Source of the DNA: Skermanella aerolata KACC 11604
GTDB taxonomy: Bacteria; Pseudomonadota; Alphaproteobacteria; Azospirillales; Azospirillaceae
Reading direction: 5' to 3'
Assembly: GCF_000936425.1 (NCBI RefSeq)
Contig: NZ_AVFK01000022.1
Span: 62,001 to 126,000, forward strand
DNA: 64,000 bases
How positions within the stretch are numbered: position 1 is the stretch's first letter; every line of letters starts with the position of its first letter. The notes below the pieces were generated by a model. That model saw nothing but the letters and a program-made list of their open reading frames with translations. It was not told the origin of the DNA and searched no databases. A program made the translations under genes and the position numbers. This document shows, piece after piece, positions 1 through 8,345 of the stretch.

Positions 1-639
1 CGAAACGGCAGCCTGATCCTGGACTGGGAAGAAAGCGGCGGACCGGGCGTGACGGAGCCGACGCGGCGCGGCTTCGGCTCGCTGATCATCGAACGGACCG
101 TGAAGGATCAGTTGGGCGGCGACGTGGACTTTTCCTGGACGCCGGCCGGGCTCCGTTTCCGGATGGTCCTGCCATCCGACTACTTCATGGTCAGCGGCGT
201 AACCGTCGTAGCACCTTCCACTCCCAGGCATGCGAACGATCATCCCGCGCCGCATGTGCCCGGCGCGCGGGTGCTGCTGGTCGAGGACGAGGCGCTCACC
301 GCGCTGGCGATGACCCAGGCCGTAGAAGACGCCGGCTACAAGGTTCTCGGCCCCGTGGGTCGGGTGCAGGACGGGATCGACATGGTGCGGCAGTCGCGGC
401 CGGACGTGGCGGTGCTGGACGTCAACCTGCTCGGCCAGCCGTCCTATCCCATCGCCAGATCGTTGATCGCCATGGGCGTGCCTTTCCTCTTCTGTACCGG
501 ATACAACATGCTGAACGACGCCGAGGCGTCGCTGCGCGAAGCACCCGTGTTGAGGAAGCCCGTCCACCCCGACGATCTGGTGGAGGCTATCGCCGCGCTG
601 CTTGCGTCACGGAAAGACTCAAAGGAAGGGACGGGATGA
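1..639 (+). CDS. HWE-type histidine kinase C-terminus fused to a receiver domain (5' truncated by window)
   Basis: The reading frame is open from base 1, so the N-terminus lies outside the window; the GTG at 49 is probably internal. The first ~55 residues match the end of an HWE/HisKA_2 ATPase domain: an L-x-W-E-E-S-GGP-x-V stretch, then R-R-G-FGS-LI. A canonical receiver domain follows, with the acidic cluster VEDE near the start, the phospho-acceptor Asp in AVLDVNL and the conserved Lys in LRKPV. This is a hybrid kinase of a type common in alphaproteobacteria, often in light, redox or general stress signalling. The visible part has no output domain, so it probably passes phosphate to another protein. 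The input domain and signal cannot be judged. The stop is followed directly by a convergent permease gene. Confidence 0.85.
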   Translation, partial: RNGSLILDWEESGGPGVTEPTRRGFGSLIIERTVKDQLGGDVDFSWTPAGLRFRMVLPSDYFMVSGVTVVAPSTPRHANDHPAPHVPGARVLLVEDEALTALAMTQAVEDAGYKVLGPVGRVQDGIDMVRQSRPDVAVLDVNLLGQPSYPIARSLIAMGVPFLFCTGYNMLNDAEASLREAPVLRKPVHPDDLVEAIAALLASRKDSKEGTG

Positions 640-665
640 CTGCGCTGACCTTCCGCTTGGCCACC

Positions 666-2450
666 CTACTTCAGCGGCCAGAACAGCAGCAGCAGCGAGC
701 TTCCCATCACGACCACCATGATGCTGAGCGGCAGCCCCAGCCGCCAGTAGTCGCCGAACTTGTAGCCTCCCGGTCCCATCACCAGCGTATTGCACTGGTG
801 GCCGATCGGGGTCAGGAAGTCGCAGGCGGCGCCGATGGCGACGGCCATCAACAGGGGGTCGGCGTTCAGGCCGAGCTTTTGGGCCAGACTGGCGGCGATC
901 GGAGCCATGACCAGCACGGTCGCTGCGTTGTTCAGGAAGGGCGTCAGCAGCATGGCGGCCAGCAGCATCATGACCACCGTGCCCTCCGCCGGCAGCGTCG
1001 CGGCGAGGCTGGCCAAGCCGCCGGCGATCAGGTCGGAAGCGCCCGTGCTCTGGATGGCGTCGCTGACCGGGATCAGCGCTCCCAGCATGACCAGGATCGG
1101 CCAGTCGATCGCCTCATAGGCTTCGCGCAGTGACAGGTGGCGGGTCACGACCATGATGACGGCAGCCGCGAAGAAGCCGACGGCGACGGTGACGACCTCG
1201 AGCGAGATCAGCAGGATCGCGATCATCAGGATCGGCACCGCCAGATTGAACCGGCGCGGCTTGTCGAAGGCAAGGTTGCGATAGGCCAGCGGCAGGCAGG
1301 CCAGGTCGGCCAGCACGGTCGCCATCGCGTTGCCCGGCCCCTGCACCACCATCACGTCGCCGACCTGAATGGGGATCTGGCGAAGCTGGGTCACGAATTG
1401 CCGTCCGCCCCGGCCAAGCGCCAGGACGTTGACCCCGAAGCGGGAACGCAGGCGGAAGTCCTTGATCGTGCAGCCGATCAGCGGCGACGAGGGCGCCACG
1501 ACCGTCTCCATCAGGACAAGCTCCTCCCACGGCTCCATGCCGGCGCCCTTGGCCGCTCCCCCTCCGGTCGCGATCTCCAGCTTTCCGGCCGCCAGCAGCT
1601 TCTTGAGGTTCTCGGGATCGGTCTCGACGATGATGATATCGTCCTGGAGAAGCCGCCAGTGCTCTCCCGGAATGTAGCGCTGGCCCTTGTCGCGGATCAA
1701 TGCGGCGACCGTGACGGCACCGCCCGACAAGGCTTCCAGATCGCCGACGGTGCCGTCCACCAGCGGGGAATTGGGCAGCAGCCGGACTTCCGTCAGGTAG
1801 TCGCGGATATGCAGCTCGCCCTCCGCCGACGACGTCGGCGACCGGCGCTCCGGCAGCAGGCGCCAGCCGAAGATCAGGAAGATCAGGCCGGTGACCGCGA
1901 TGCCGGCGCCGACCGGGAAGAAGTCGAACATCGAGAAGGGTTGGCCGGTCAGGTCCTCGCGCACCCGGGACACGATGATGTTCGGCGACGTGCCGATCAG
2001 CGTCATGACGCCGCCCAGCAGCGATCCGAAGGCCAGCGGCATCATCAATCGCGAGGGCGACGCCTTGATCCGGCGGGAAAACTGGAGCGCCACCGGCATG
2101 AAGATCGCAAGGGCACCGATATTCTTCATGAAGGCGGACAATGCGGTCACGGCCCCGACCAGCACGGCGGCCTGGCGGGTGGTCGTCGTCAGCCGGTGCG
2201 CCAGCGGTTCCAGCAGCCGTTCCACGGTCCCGGACAGGCTGAGCGCCTTGCTGATGACCAGGGCGCTGGCGACCACCACGACGATCTGGTCGCTGAAACC
2301 GGTGAAGGCCTTCGCCATCGGCACAACACCGGTCACGATGGCCGCGAGCAGCGAGATCAGTGCAACGACGTCGTAGCGCAGCCGGTCCCAGATGAAGAGG
2401 CCCAGGGTCACCGCCAGGACGGCCATTGACAGGAACTGCTCGTGGGTCAT
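666..2450 (-). CDS. SLC13-family anion permease with two RCK_C (TrkA-C) domains
   Basis: The 594-residue product has the usual layout of bacterial SLC13/DASS permeases. An N-terminal block of membrane helices holds a GTSPNIIVS hairpin motif. A hydrophilic middle (about 205-385) reads as two successive TrkA-C/RCK_C regulatory domains, each starting with a PLV/PLIGCTI-like segment. A C-terminal helix block holds the paired motif TPIGHQCNTLVMGPGGY. Family members import sulfate, dicarboxylates or other anions with sodium; the substrate cannot be fixed from sequence, though RCK_C-containing members are often linked to sulfate or sulfur compounds. GGGAGAAGG lies just upstream of the ATG. It is convergent with the truncated kinase, with only 26 bp between the stops. 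It stands alone, so context adds little. Confidence 0.85.
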   Translation of the reverse strand: MTHEQFLSMAVLAVTLGLFIWDRLRYDVVALISLLAAIVTGVVPMAKAFTGFSDQIVVVVASALVISKALSLSGTVERLLEPLAHRLTTTTRQAAVLVGAVTALSAFMKNIGALAIFMPVALQFSRRIKASPSRLMMPLAFGSLLGGVMTLIGTSPNIIVSRVREDLTGQPFSMFDFFPVGAGIAVTGLIFLIFGWRLLPERRSPTSSAEGELHIRDYLTEVRLLPNSPLVDGTVGDLEALSGGAVTVAALIRDKGQRYIPGEHWRLLQDDIIIVETDPENLKKLLAAGKLEIATGGGAAKGAGMEPWEELVLMETVVAPSSPLIGCTIKDFRLRSRFGVNVLALGRGGRQFVTQLRQIPIQVGDVMVVQGPGNAMATVLADLACLPLAYRNLAFDKPRRFNLAVPILMIAILLISLEVVTVAVGFFAAAVIMVVTRHLSLREAYEAIDWPILVMLGALIPVSDAIQSTGASDLIAGGLASLAATLPAEGTVVMMLLAAMLLTPFLNNAATVLVMAPIAASLAQKLGLNADPLLMAVAIGAACDFLTPIGHQCNTLVMGPGGYKFGDYWRLGLPLSIMVVVMGSSLLLLFWPLK

Positions 2451-2700
2451 GCCTTCTCCCTCGGGGCGCGGCCGACCGACTGGCCGCGGATGAGCAATTC
2501 AGCCGGACTTCATGCCCGGAACGGTGCGACCTGTCCATGATGGTCGACCGCTCTCGTAACATGTCCGGCCTCATCCGGCCATCATCGTGATGATGCGCCG
2601 CATCGAGGGAGGGTGGGTTCGGGTTTTGGTTCAATGTGCAATTGGATTTACCGGCAGACCGCGCAAGTTCCGGTTATGCCGGCAGCTTGCGGCGCCGGGA

Positions 2701-2976
2701 TCAGGGCGAACCGGGGTGATGGATGGTCCAGGCCGAAGGCGGCATCACCGCGGTCCGGGAAGCCTTGGCTTTGCCGGCGCCCTGACTGCGGACCGCGCGG
2801 TCACCGGTACAGGCGTCCATCACCGATGCGACCGCTCCGGCGCCGAGCCCAAGGACGGCCAGCGCGATGAACGGCGCCAGGAGCCAGGCGATCGCGCCCC
2901 AGACCGGCAATAGGCCGGCATACTCCAGTGCCAGCGGGGCGCCCAACCACAGCAGCGCAGCATTGAATTTACCCAT
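2701..2976 (-). CDS. Small membrane protein, unknown function
   Basis: A 91-residue protein. The first ~50 residues are strongly hydrophobic (two likely membrane helices around WLGAPLALEYAGLLPVWGAI and AWLLAPFIALAVLGLGAGAV); the tail is polar and proline-rich. A GGAG ribosome site sits 8 bases before the ATG, which is the main reason to call it real. I do not recognise a family. The C-terminal part could be spurious read-through of a shorter ancestral protein. It lies alone between the permease and a histidine kinase. The ~250 bases between it and the permease start show no other gene. Confidence 0.5.
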   Translation of the reverse strand: MGKFNAALLWLGAPLALEYAGLLPVWGAIAWLLAPFIALAVLGLGAGAVASVMDACTGDRAVRSQGAGKAKASRTAVMPPSAWTIHHPGSP

Positions 2977-3116
2977 GGATTTGCTCCATTACTGAAATTT
3001 GTCACATATTTAATTTAATCTGCGCCTTTCCGCTGATGGTTTGGAAGCTGCAATTTGGAGGTACGGAGAACTGTATCGACTGATCCGAAACAGGGATGCC
3101 GAAGCGCGTGCGGGGA

Positions 3117-4691
3117 TCAGGCGCGGATCAGAAAAGCCGTCTCGACGAACATCGGGACGAACCGGTGCGACGGCAGGCTTACCGTAACGGCCGTTCCCTC
3201 GCCCGGCTTGCTGACGATCGAAAGATCGCCGCCATGGCGTTCGACCAGGGCCTTGGTGATGAACAGCCCCATGCCGCTGCCGTCGTAGCGGCGGGCGGCC
3301 ACTTCCTCGATCTGGCTGAAGGGCTGGCACAGCCCGCCGATCTTATCCGGTGCTATGCCGATGCCGGTATCCGTTATCGTAATCGGCAGCCGGCCCTCGG
3401 CCTCCTCGCCCACGGCGATCGCGATGCGGCCACCGTCCGGAGTGAACTTGACTGCATTGCCGATCAGGTTGATCAGCACCTGCCGCATGCGCCGCCGATC
3501 GGCGACGAGCAGCGGGGCAGGTTCCCGAAGCCGGATCTCGATCCTGTGGTTGGCGTGCGCTGCCGGTCCGCTCGCTAAGCTTGCGGCCTCCCGGATCAGG
3601 GCCGCCAAGTCGATGGCTTCCTCCTGGAGGGAGATCTTGTCGGCCTCGATCTGTGCCATGTCGAGCACGTCGTTGACCAATTCGAGCAGATGGTGGCCGC
3701 TGCGGCTGATGTCGGCGGCATATTCCAGATACTGGTCGCTGCCGAGCGGACCGAAGATCTCGGATTGCAGCAGGTCGCTGAACCCGATGATCGCGTTGAG
3801 CGGCGTCCTCAACTCGTGGCTCATGCAGGCGAGGAAGGTCGATTTCTCCCTGTCTGCCGCCTGTGCCGCATCGCAGGCGTCGCGAAGCGTCGCCTGCATC
3901 CGGCGCTGTTCCGTCACGTCCTGACAGATGCCGAACAGGGCGCTCACCTTGCCGGAGTCGTCGCTTTCGCAGCAGCCCTCGATCCAGGCCACCCATTCGC
4001 GGCCATCGTCGTTGCGGACACGGAACTCCCACTGGCTCGTCCTGCCGGACCTCAGGCAGGCGGCGAAGGCGCGTAGCAGCGGCCGCCGGTCGTCGGGATG
4101 GACGCGTCCGATGAAATCCTTGAGATGCGGGACATGTCCGGCCTGCGAGGTCCCCATGAGCAGATGAATGCCGGCCGACCATGCCAGACCGCCGGACGCG
4201 ATATCCAGCCGCCAATGGCCCATGCGGGCGATCCGCTGCGCTTCGTGAAGTTCATGTTCCTGCCTGCGCAGGGCCAACTCCGACTGCTTCCGCTCCGTGA
4301 TGTCCACCAGCATGTTGATGGCTCCGGTCAGCCGTCCCTTGGCATCGCGCAAGGGAGTCGGATAGGGCACGAAGGGAATCCGGGTTCCGTCCGGCCGCTC
4401 CGCCACGGCTTCGGCATTGCGGATCGGGCGGTTCTCTCTCAGCGCCACGGCCATGGGACATTCGTCATGCGGAAGCGGCGTGCCGTCGGGCCAGTAAAGC
4501 CGCAAGGAACCGCACCAGCGGTCCTCGCCCAGTTTGGGCCGATGTCCCCATAGCTGGGCCGCCGCCTCGTTATAGAAGGTGATCCGGCCGGCTTCGTCGG
4601 TCGTGTATACCGCTATCGGCATCGCCTGGAGCAAAGCATGATCCGGAACGTCCTGCCCAAGTGCAGGAGAGCCGAATATTTGGGTATCCAT
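3117..4691 (-). CDS. PAS-PAS sensor histidine kinase
   Basis: A hybrid-free, apparently soluble sensor kinase of 524 residues from the chosen start. That ATG (MDTQIFG) has GGGAGC 5 bases upstream; a longer frame begins at 4781 without a good ribosome site. Order: a first PAS (about 20-140, with a PAC-like VDITERKQ end), a second PAS_3-like fold (about 155-270), then HisKA with the H-box SHELRTPLNAIIGF and an HATPase with the N box (LINLIGNAVKFT), G1 (DTGIGIAPDKI) and G2 (GSGMGLFITKALVERHGG). No transmembrane segment is evident, so it should sense a cytoplasmic cue such as redox state, light or a metabolite. No response regulator lies beside it, so its partner is encoded elsewhere. Confidence 0.9.
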   Translation of the reverse strand: MDTQIFGSPALGQDVPDHALLQAMPIAVYTTDEAGRITFYNEAAAQLWGHRPKLGEDRWCGSLRLYWPDGTPLPHDECPMAVALRENRPIRNAEAVAERPDGTRIPFVPYPTPLRDAKGRLTGAINMLVDITERKQSELALRRQEHELHEAQRIARMGHWRLDIASGGLAWSAGIHLLMGTSQAGHVPHLKDFIGRVHPDDRRPLLRAFAACLRSGRTSQWEFRVRNDDGREWVAWIEGCCESDDSGKVSALFGICQDVTEQRRMQATLRDACDAAQAADREKSTFLACMSHELRTPLNAIIGFSDLLQSEIFGPLGSDQYLEYAADISRSGHHLLELVNDVLDMAQIEADKISLQEEAIDLAALIREAASLASGPAAHANHRIEIRLREPAPLLVADRRRMRQVLINLIGNAVKFTPDGGRIAIAVGEEAEGRLPITITDTGIGIAPDKIGGLCQPFSQIEEVAARRYDGSGMGLFITKALVERHGGDLSIVSKPGEGTAVTVSLPSHRFVPMFVETAFLIRA

Positions 4692-4865
4692 TACTCGCTC
4701 CCAGCGTGCATCTATTCGTGCCCGCTTGCGTCCTTCAACGAACTGCAACGTCCCTGATGCAACGTTCCTGATATCCGGCAAGCGCGTTTTTGCTAAAATT
4801 TATAATACATCCGAATCTCGCCGGCCGCAGATTTTGCTTGTATGTAAATGGTCGTATGAATGTTG

Positions 4866-5666
4866 TCATGCCGGGTTGAATACGGCGCGGATCTCGACCC
4901 GCTCCGCTTTTTGCAGCCCATCGCGGAGCGCCGCTTCGTCGGCAAATCGGCCTTCCAGCCGGCGGCCCTCGCAGAAGACCTCGACACGGTCGGCGGCGAA
5001 GGGCCAGGGGGAGAGCGTCAGGTCGGCCGGGTCGCCATGAGGTGATCGGATGTGAAGCTCGGTGACGTCCCCGGTCGCCGTCGGAACGCCGGGAATCGCG
5101 ACTTCGCCGGTGATGCCCCAGCAGATCTCCAGCGACATGCGGTCGGTCGCGGCGACGAGGCGCCGGTTCCGTTCGATGGCATCCGGCGTGACATCGGGAG
5201 CCATCCGGGGATCGGCGGCCAAGGCTTCGACAGTCGCCCGCTGGAAGTCTTCCTGAGTGTCCAGGAAGGAGCGGATCAGCCGGGCGTCGTCCGGCGCCGC
5301 CTTGTTGAAATCGAAGAACGTGGTGTAGATGGTCTTCGCGTGCAGCGAAACGAGCAGTGCCGGATAGCGGCCGAAAGCCAGTGCCTGGCGCACGCCTTTG
5401 GTCCACAGCCGGGTATGGGTCGGCGGCTTCATATCCAGGAAATTGTGCGGCAGGCCGGTCTCGGGGTTGAGCGTCGGTTCGGCCTCCCATTCTAACCAGC
5501 CTATGTCGTGGAGTGCTGCGCCCAGGCAGACTTCCTCGTAGGGAGCGGGACGCGCGAAACCATCGTTGCCCCAGGCGCGGACCAATTGGCCCGACAGCCA
5601 GGAATGGCTAGGCTGCGGGATACAGATCACGGCACCGTCGGCCAAGTCTTTCGGTCTGAACAGCAT
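4866..5666 (-). CDS. DUF3891 family protein
   Basis: A 266-residue soluble protein with the features of DUF3891: an N-terminal IPQPSHSWLSGQLVRAWG segment followed by a CLGAALHDIGW motif. The His-Asp pair and the surrounding helices resemble an HD-type metal site, so a hydrolase-like role is possible but unproven. The family is uncharacterised. A GGAGAAC ribosome site precedes the ATG. The gene is divergent from the lipoprotein gene at 5895. About 230 bases lie between them, without a recognisable regulatory motif. Confidence 0.75.
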   Translation of the reverse strand: MLFRPKDLADGAVICIPQPSHSWLSGQLVRAWGNDGFARPAPYEEVCLGAALHDIGWLEWEAEPTLNPETGLPHNFLDMKPPTHTRLWTKGVRQALAFGRYPALLVSLHAKTIYTTFFDFNKAAPDDARLIRSFLDTQEDFQRATVEALAADPRMAPDVTPDAIERNRRLVAATDRMSLEICWGITGEVAIPGVPTATGDVTELHIRSPHGDPADLTLSPWPFAADRVEVFCEGRRLEGRFADEAALRDGLQKAERVEIRAVFNPA

Positions 5667-5894
5667 GATCGGGGGTTCTCCGGTCTAGACTTTTCCTGAT
5701 AACGCGCGAGACGGCCGGATCGGCACGGGCGCAGAACCGGCGTCCTTCCACGGTAATATCGGTGTCAATGCCGATATCGTTAATGGGATGACTCTGCGGG
5801 AGTAATCATGGGAGATGAAAAGTCTTCGGCTATCGATTCCGGTAACCAAATAATGTTAGGCTGCTGCCAGTGTTAGATTTGCTGGTGGGCGTCC

Positions 5895-6371
5895 ATGAAA
5901 ACCTCGTTCAAAAGTTCCGTATCGCTATGCGGCATCCTGCTTTGCTCGGCGCTGCTGGCCGGATGTGCCGAGACATCGGACCCTGTACTGGAAACCGCCA
6001 AGACGCCGCTGATGCTGGGCGAGACCCCGGCGGACAAGGTGGTATCGCTTCAGACCAGGACCATGCTGGCCGGGCTGGCTTGCGGTCCGGCGTGGGGCGA
6101 TCCCCAGGCCTTCGCTCGCTATGCCAGCTTCACCGTCCGCAATGCCGCAATCCTGCGGAGTTCCCAGCGTGAGCTGGCCGACCGGATGGGCAGCATGGCG
6201 GAATTCGACCAGATGCACACCCGCATCTCCAACGGCGAGTCGATGCGGATGCTGCGGATGGGCAATGCCAATTACTGCGCGCTGATGCGGGAGCCGTTCT
6301 ACGTCGCGGTGGCGATGGACCCGGAAGGACTGACCAGGGAAAGCCAAGTCGCGCAGATCAGTCAGCGCTGA
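5895..6371 (+). CDS. Putative lipoprotein
   Basis: A 158-residue protein with a clear lipoprotein signal peptide: Lys near the N-terminus, a hydrophobic core (LCGILLCSALLAG) and the lipobox LAGC, giving Cys at about residue 24 as the lipidated residue. The mature part is a small helical domain with two further Cys (in GLACGPA and NYCALM) that could form a disulfide in the periplasm. The next residues after the lipid Cys are Ala-Glu, so outer-membrane sorting is plausible. No family recognised. It is followed by a short repeat and a hairpin, consistent with a single-gene unit. Confidence 0.7.
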   Translation: MKTSFKSSVSLCGILLCSALLAGCAETSDPVLETAKTPLMLGETPADKVVSLQTRTMLAGLACGPAWGDPQAFARYASFTVRNAAILRSSQRELADRMGSMAEFDQMHTRISNGESMRMLRMGNANYCALMREPFYVAVAMDPEGLTRESQVAQISQR

Positions 6372-6392
6372 GTCTTCGGACGCGCGCCCGGT

Positions 6393-6450
6393 CTTTGGAT
6401 CGGTGACCTTTGGGTCAGCAGCCTTTGGATCGGTGGTCTTTGGGATAAGG
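6393..6450 (+). repeat. Short tandem repeat, 30-bp period, about two copies
   Basis: CTTTGGATCGGTG occurs at 6393 and again at 6423, and each copy is followed two bases later by CTTTGGG. This makes an imperfect 30-bp tandem duplication in the non-coding tail of the lipoprotein gene. It lies before a hairpin and has no evident coding role. Confidence 0.7.
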
Positions 6451-6472
6451 CAGCTCCGAAGGGGTTTGACCG

Positions 6473-6495
6473 GGACCGGCTTTTCCGACCGGTCC
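6473..6495 (+). terminator. Candidate terminator hairpin after the lipoprotein gene
   Basis: Inverted repeat GGACCGG / CCGGTCC with a 9-base loop, followed by a T-rich but interrupted run (TGTCCTTCTGTTTATT). Stem and position fit a transcription end; the imperfect T tract lowers confidence. The bases from here to 6659 hold no gene I can support. Confidence 0.4.
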
Positions 6496-6659
6496 TGTCC
6501 TTCTGTTTATTACACTGATGTGTCGTTTTTATGTACGATGGGTGGGTTGTTGAGCCCCGCTCACCGTGTTCCAATCGCCCTCCTTCGACCGTGCTGAATT
6601 CATGCGAAGACTATCGATGTCTTCAAACAAGATAAAATTTTCGCTGGAGGGCGATCGGC

Positions 6660-6911
6660 ATGAACCGCATATACATGGCTTTGCTGGCGGTCCCGGCATT
6701 GTTGCTGTTTTCCACCCAGAATGCTTACGCTTATCTTGATCCGGGCACCGGCAGCATGCTTCTGCAAGGGCTGATCGGCGGCATCGCTGGGGGAATGTTT
6801 GCGATCCGTCTTTACTGGAGCAAACTGAAAAGCCGGTTCGGGGGTGGACGGACGCCGGCATCGGTGACGCAACGAGACGGCGTAGACTCCCCCACCGACA
6901 AGGCCCGCTGA
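6660..6911 (+). CDS. Small YLDPGTGS-type membrane protein
   Basis: An 83-residue protein. An N-terminal signal/anchor helix is followed at once by the motif YLDPGTGSMLLQ, then a glycine-rich second helix (GLIGGIAGGMFAIRLYW) and a basic, flexible tail. Small proteins with a Y-(I/L)-DPGTGS-x-LLQ motif recur in polysaccharide and surface-glycan loci; their biochemical role is not established. GGAGGG lies well placed before the ATG. It is 3 bases upstream of the methyltransferase-like gene and clearly co-transcribed with it and the sulfatase-like gene, which suggests a membrane accessory in the same surface-modification pathway. Confidence 0.8.
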   Translation: MNRIYMALLAVPALLLFSTQNAYAYLDPGTGSMLLQGLIGGIAGGMFAIRLYWSKLKSRFGGGRTPASVTQRDGVDSPTDKAR

Positions 6912-6914
6912 CGC

Positions 6915-8306
6915 ATGACCGCTGTCGAACCCGGTTCGTTCCGGGACCCTTCCGGCCAGGTTTTCGAGAACGATGGCCGGATCTTCCGCACGATCACGGC
7001 CCGCGCTCTGGCCGACTACACCTTCATCCGCGACAGCGGCGTGCTCAACCGGCTGGTAGACGGCGGCCGGCTGGTAGCGTCGAATGAAGTCGATCCGGCA
7101 TTGCTGGGCGAGCAGGCGCGGGGAGCGCCGATCGTCGTCGAGCATCCGCGTATCCCGTTCGTCTCATACCCGTATGAATGGCCGTTCCCGGCCTTGAAGG
7201 CGGCGGCGCTGTTCCACCTGGACCTCCAGATCGACCTGCTGGCCGATGGCGTCATGATGAGCGACGCCAGCGCCTACAACGTCCAGTTCATCGGACCGCG
7301 TCCCGTCCTGATCGACCTGCTGTCGCTGCGGCGCTATCGCGAGGGTGAGTATTGGGCGGGGCTGCGGCAGTTCTGTGAACAGTTTTTAAATCCGCTGCTG
7401 CTGCGGGCAGTGCTGGGCGTGCCGCATAACCAGTGGTATCGCGGCAGCCTCGAGGGTATTCCGACATCGGAGCTGAACCGGCTGCTGCCGTTCCACAAGA
7501 AGCTGTCCTGGCAGGTGATGACCTATGTCGTGCTTCAGGCCCGGCTGGAGGCGTCGGCCAACGACAAGGGGACGGCGGATGCGGGGGCTATCCGGAAGAA
7601 GGGCCTTACGAAGTCGTCGCTGCTCGGCATCCTGACCCAGCTACGCGGCTGGATCGAGAAGCTGAAGCCGGCCGACACCGGCAAGACGGTCTGGGGCGAC
7701 TATGCCCGCAACAACACCTATACGGATGCTGCGGAAGAGGCGAAGTGCCGCTTCATCGCGGAATTCGCGGCGGCGGTGAAACCGAAGCTGCTGTGGGACC
7801 TCGGCTGCAACAGCGCCAACTACTCGGCCGTCGCCCTGGGGGCAGGAGCCGGGGCCGCGGTCGGCTTCGACTTCGACCAGAAGGCGCTCGAACTGGCGTT
7901 CGACCGGGCCATGTCGGAAAAGCTGAACCTGCTGCCGCTGTTCCAGGATGCCGCCAACCCCAGTCCCGACCAGGGCTGGAAGCAGGCGGAGCGGCGCGGC
8001 ATCCAGGGACGCGGCGACGCCGACGGATTGCTGGCCCTGGCCTTCGAGCATCATCTGGTGATCGGGCGCAACGTGCCGCTGGACCAGACGATCGGCTGGC
8101 TGACCGGACTGGCTCCGCGCGGCGTGATTGAGTTCGTCCCCAAGGACGACCCGACCGTTCAGCGCATGCTGGCGCTGCGCGAGGACATCTTCGACGGCTA
8201 CAGCGTGGAGGCTTTCACGGCGGCGCTGGAGGACCGGGCGCGCGTCGTGCGGGCCGAGTCCATCGCCGACAGCGGCCGCCGGCTGTTCTGGTATGACCGG
8301 AGCTGA
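6915..8306 (+). CDS. NoeA-like class I SAM-dependent methyltransferase
   Basis: A 463-residue protein resembling rhizobial NoeA (host-specificity of nodulation) and related proteins of glycan loci. The N-terminal half (about 1-230) carries the conserved stretch around SDASAYNVQFIGPRPVLIDL and a helical region. The C-terminal half has a Rossmann methyltransferase core with the SAM-binding motif LLWDLGCNSANYS, then the acidic AVGFDFD strand. A likely role is methylation of a sugar or lipid-linked glycan at the membrane. It sits between the small DPGTGS protein and a membrane sulfatase-like enzyme. The acceptor is unknown; in free-living relatives such genes are probably not nodulation genes but envelope polysaccharide genes. 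Confidence 0.75.
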   Translation: MTAVEPGSFRDPSGQVFENDGRIFRTITARALADYTFIRDSGVLNRLVDGGRLVASNEVDPALLGEQARGAPIVVEHPRIPFVSYPYEWPFPALKAAALFHLDLQIDLLADGVMMSDASAYNVQFIGPRPVLIDLLSLRRYREGEYWAGLRQFCEQFLNPLLLRAVLGVPHNQWYRGSLEGIPTSELNRLLPFHKKLSWQVMTYVVLQARLEASANDKGTADAGAIRKKGLTKSSLLGILTQLRGWIEKLKPADTGKTVWGDYARNNTYTDAAEEAKCRFIAEFAAAVKPKLLWDLGCNSANYSAVALGAGAGAAVGFDFDQKALELAFDRAMSEKLNLLPLFQDAANPSPDQGWKQAERRGIQGRGDADGLLALAFEHHLVIGRNVPLDQTIGWLTGLAPRGVIEFVPKDDPTVQRMLALREDIFDGYSVEAFTAALEDRARVVRAESIADSGRRLFWYDRS

Positions 8307-8345
8307 CGGCTTCCGGAGCTGCGACCGGAGCCGGGGAGAGCTGAC

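Noticed and set aside
1114-2634. Long minus-strand frame of 506 codons over the SLC13 gene
   Set aside because: It is an Arg/Pro/Gly-rich shadow frame of the permease gene typical of high-GC DNA, with no recognisable domain.
6915-8306. True nodulation (nod/noe) locus
   Set aside because: Only a NoeA-like gene is present; no nodABC, nod boxes or symbiosis genes, so envelope glycan modification is the safer reading.
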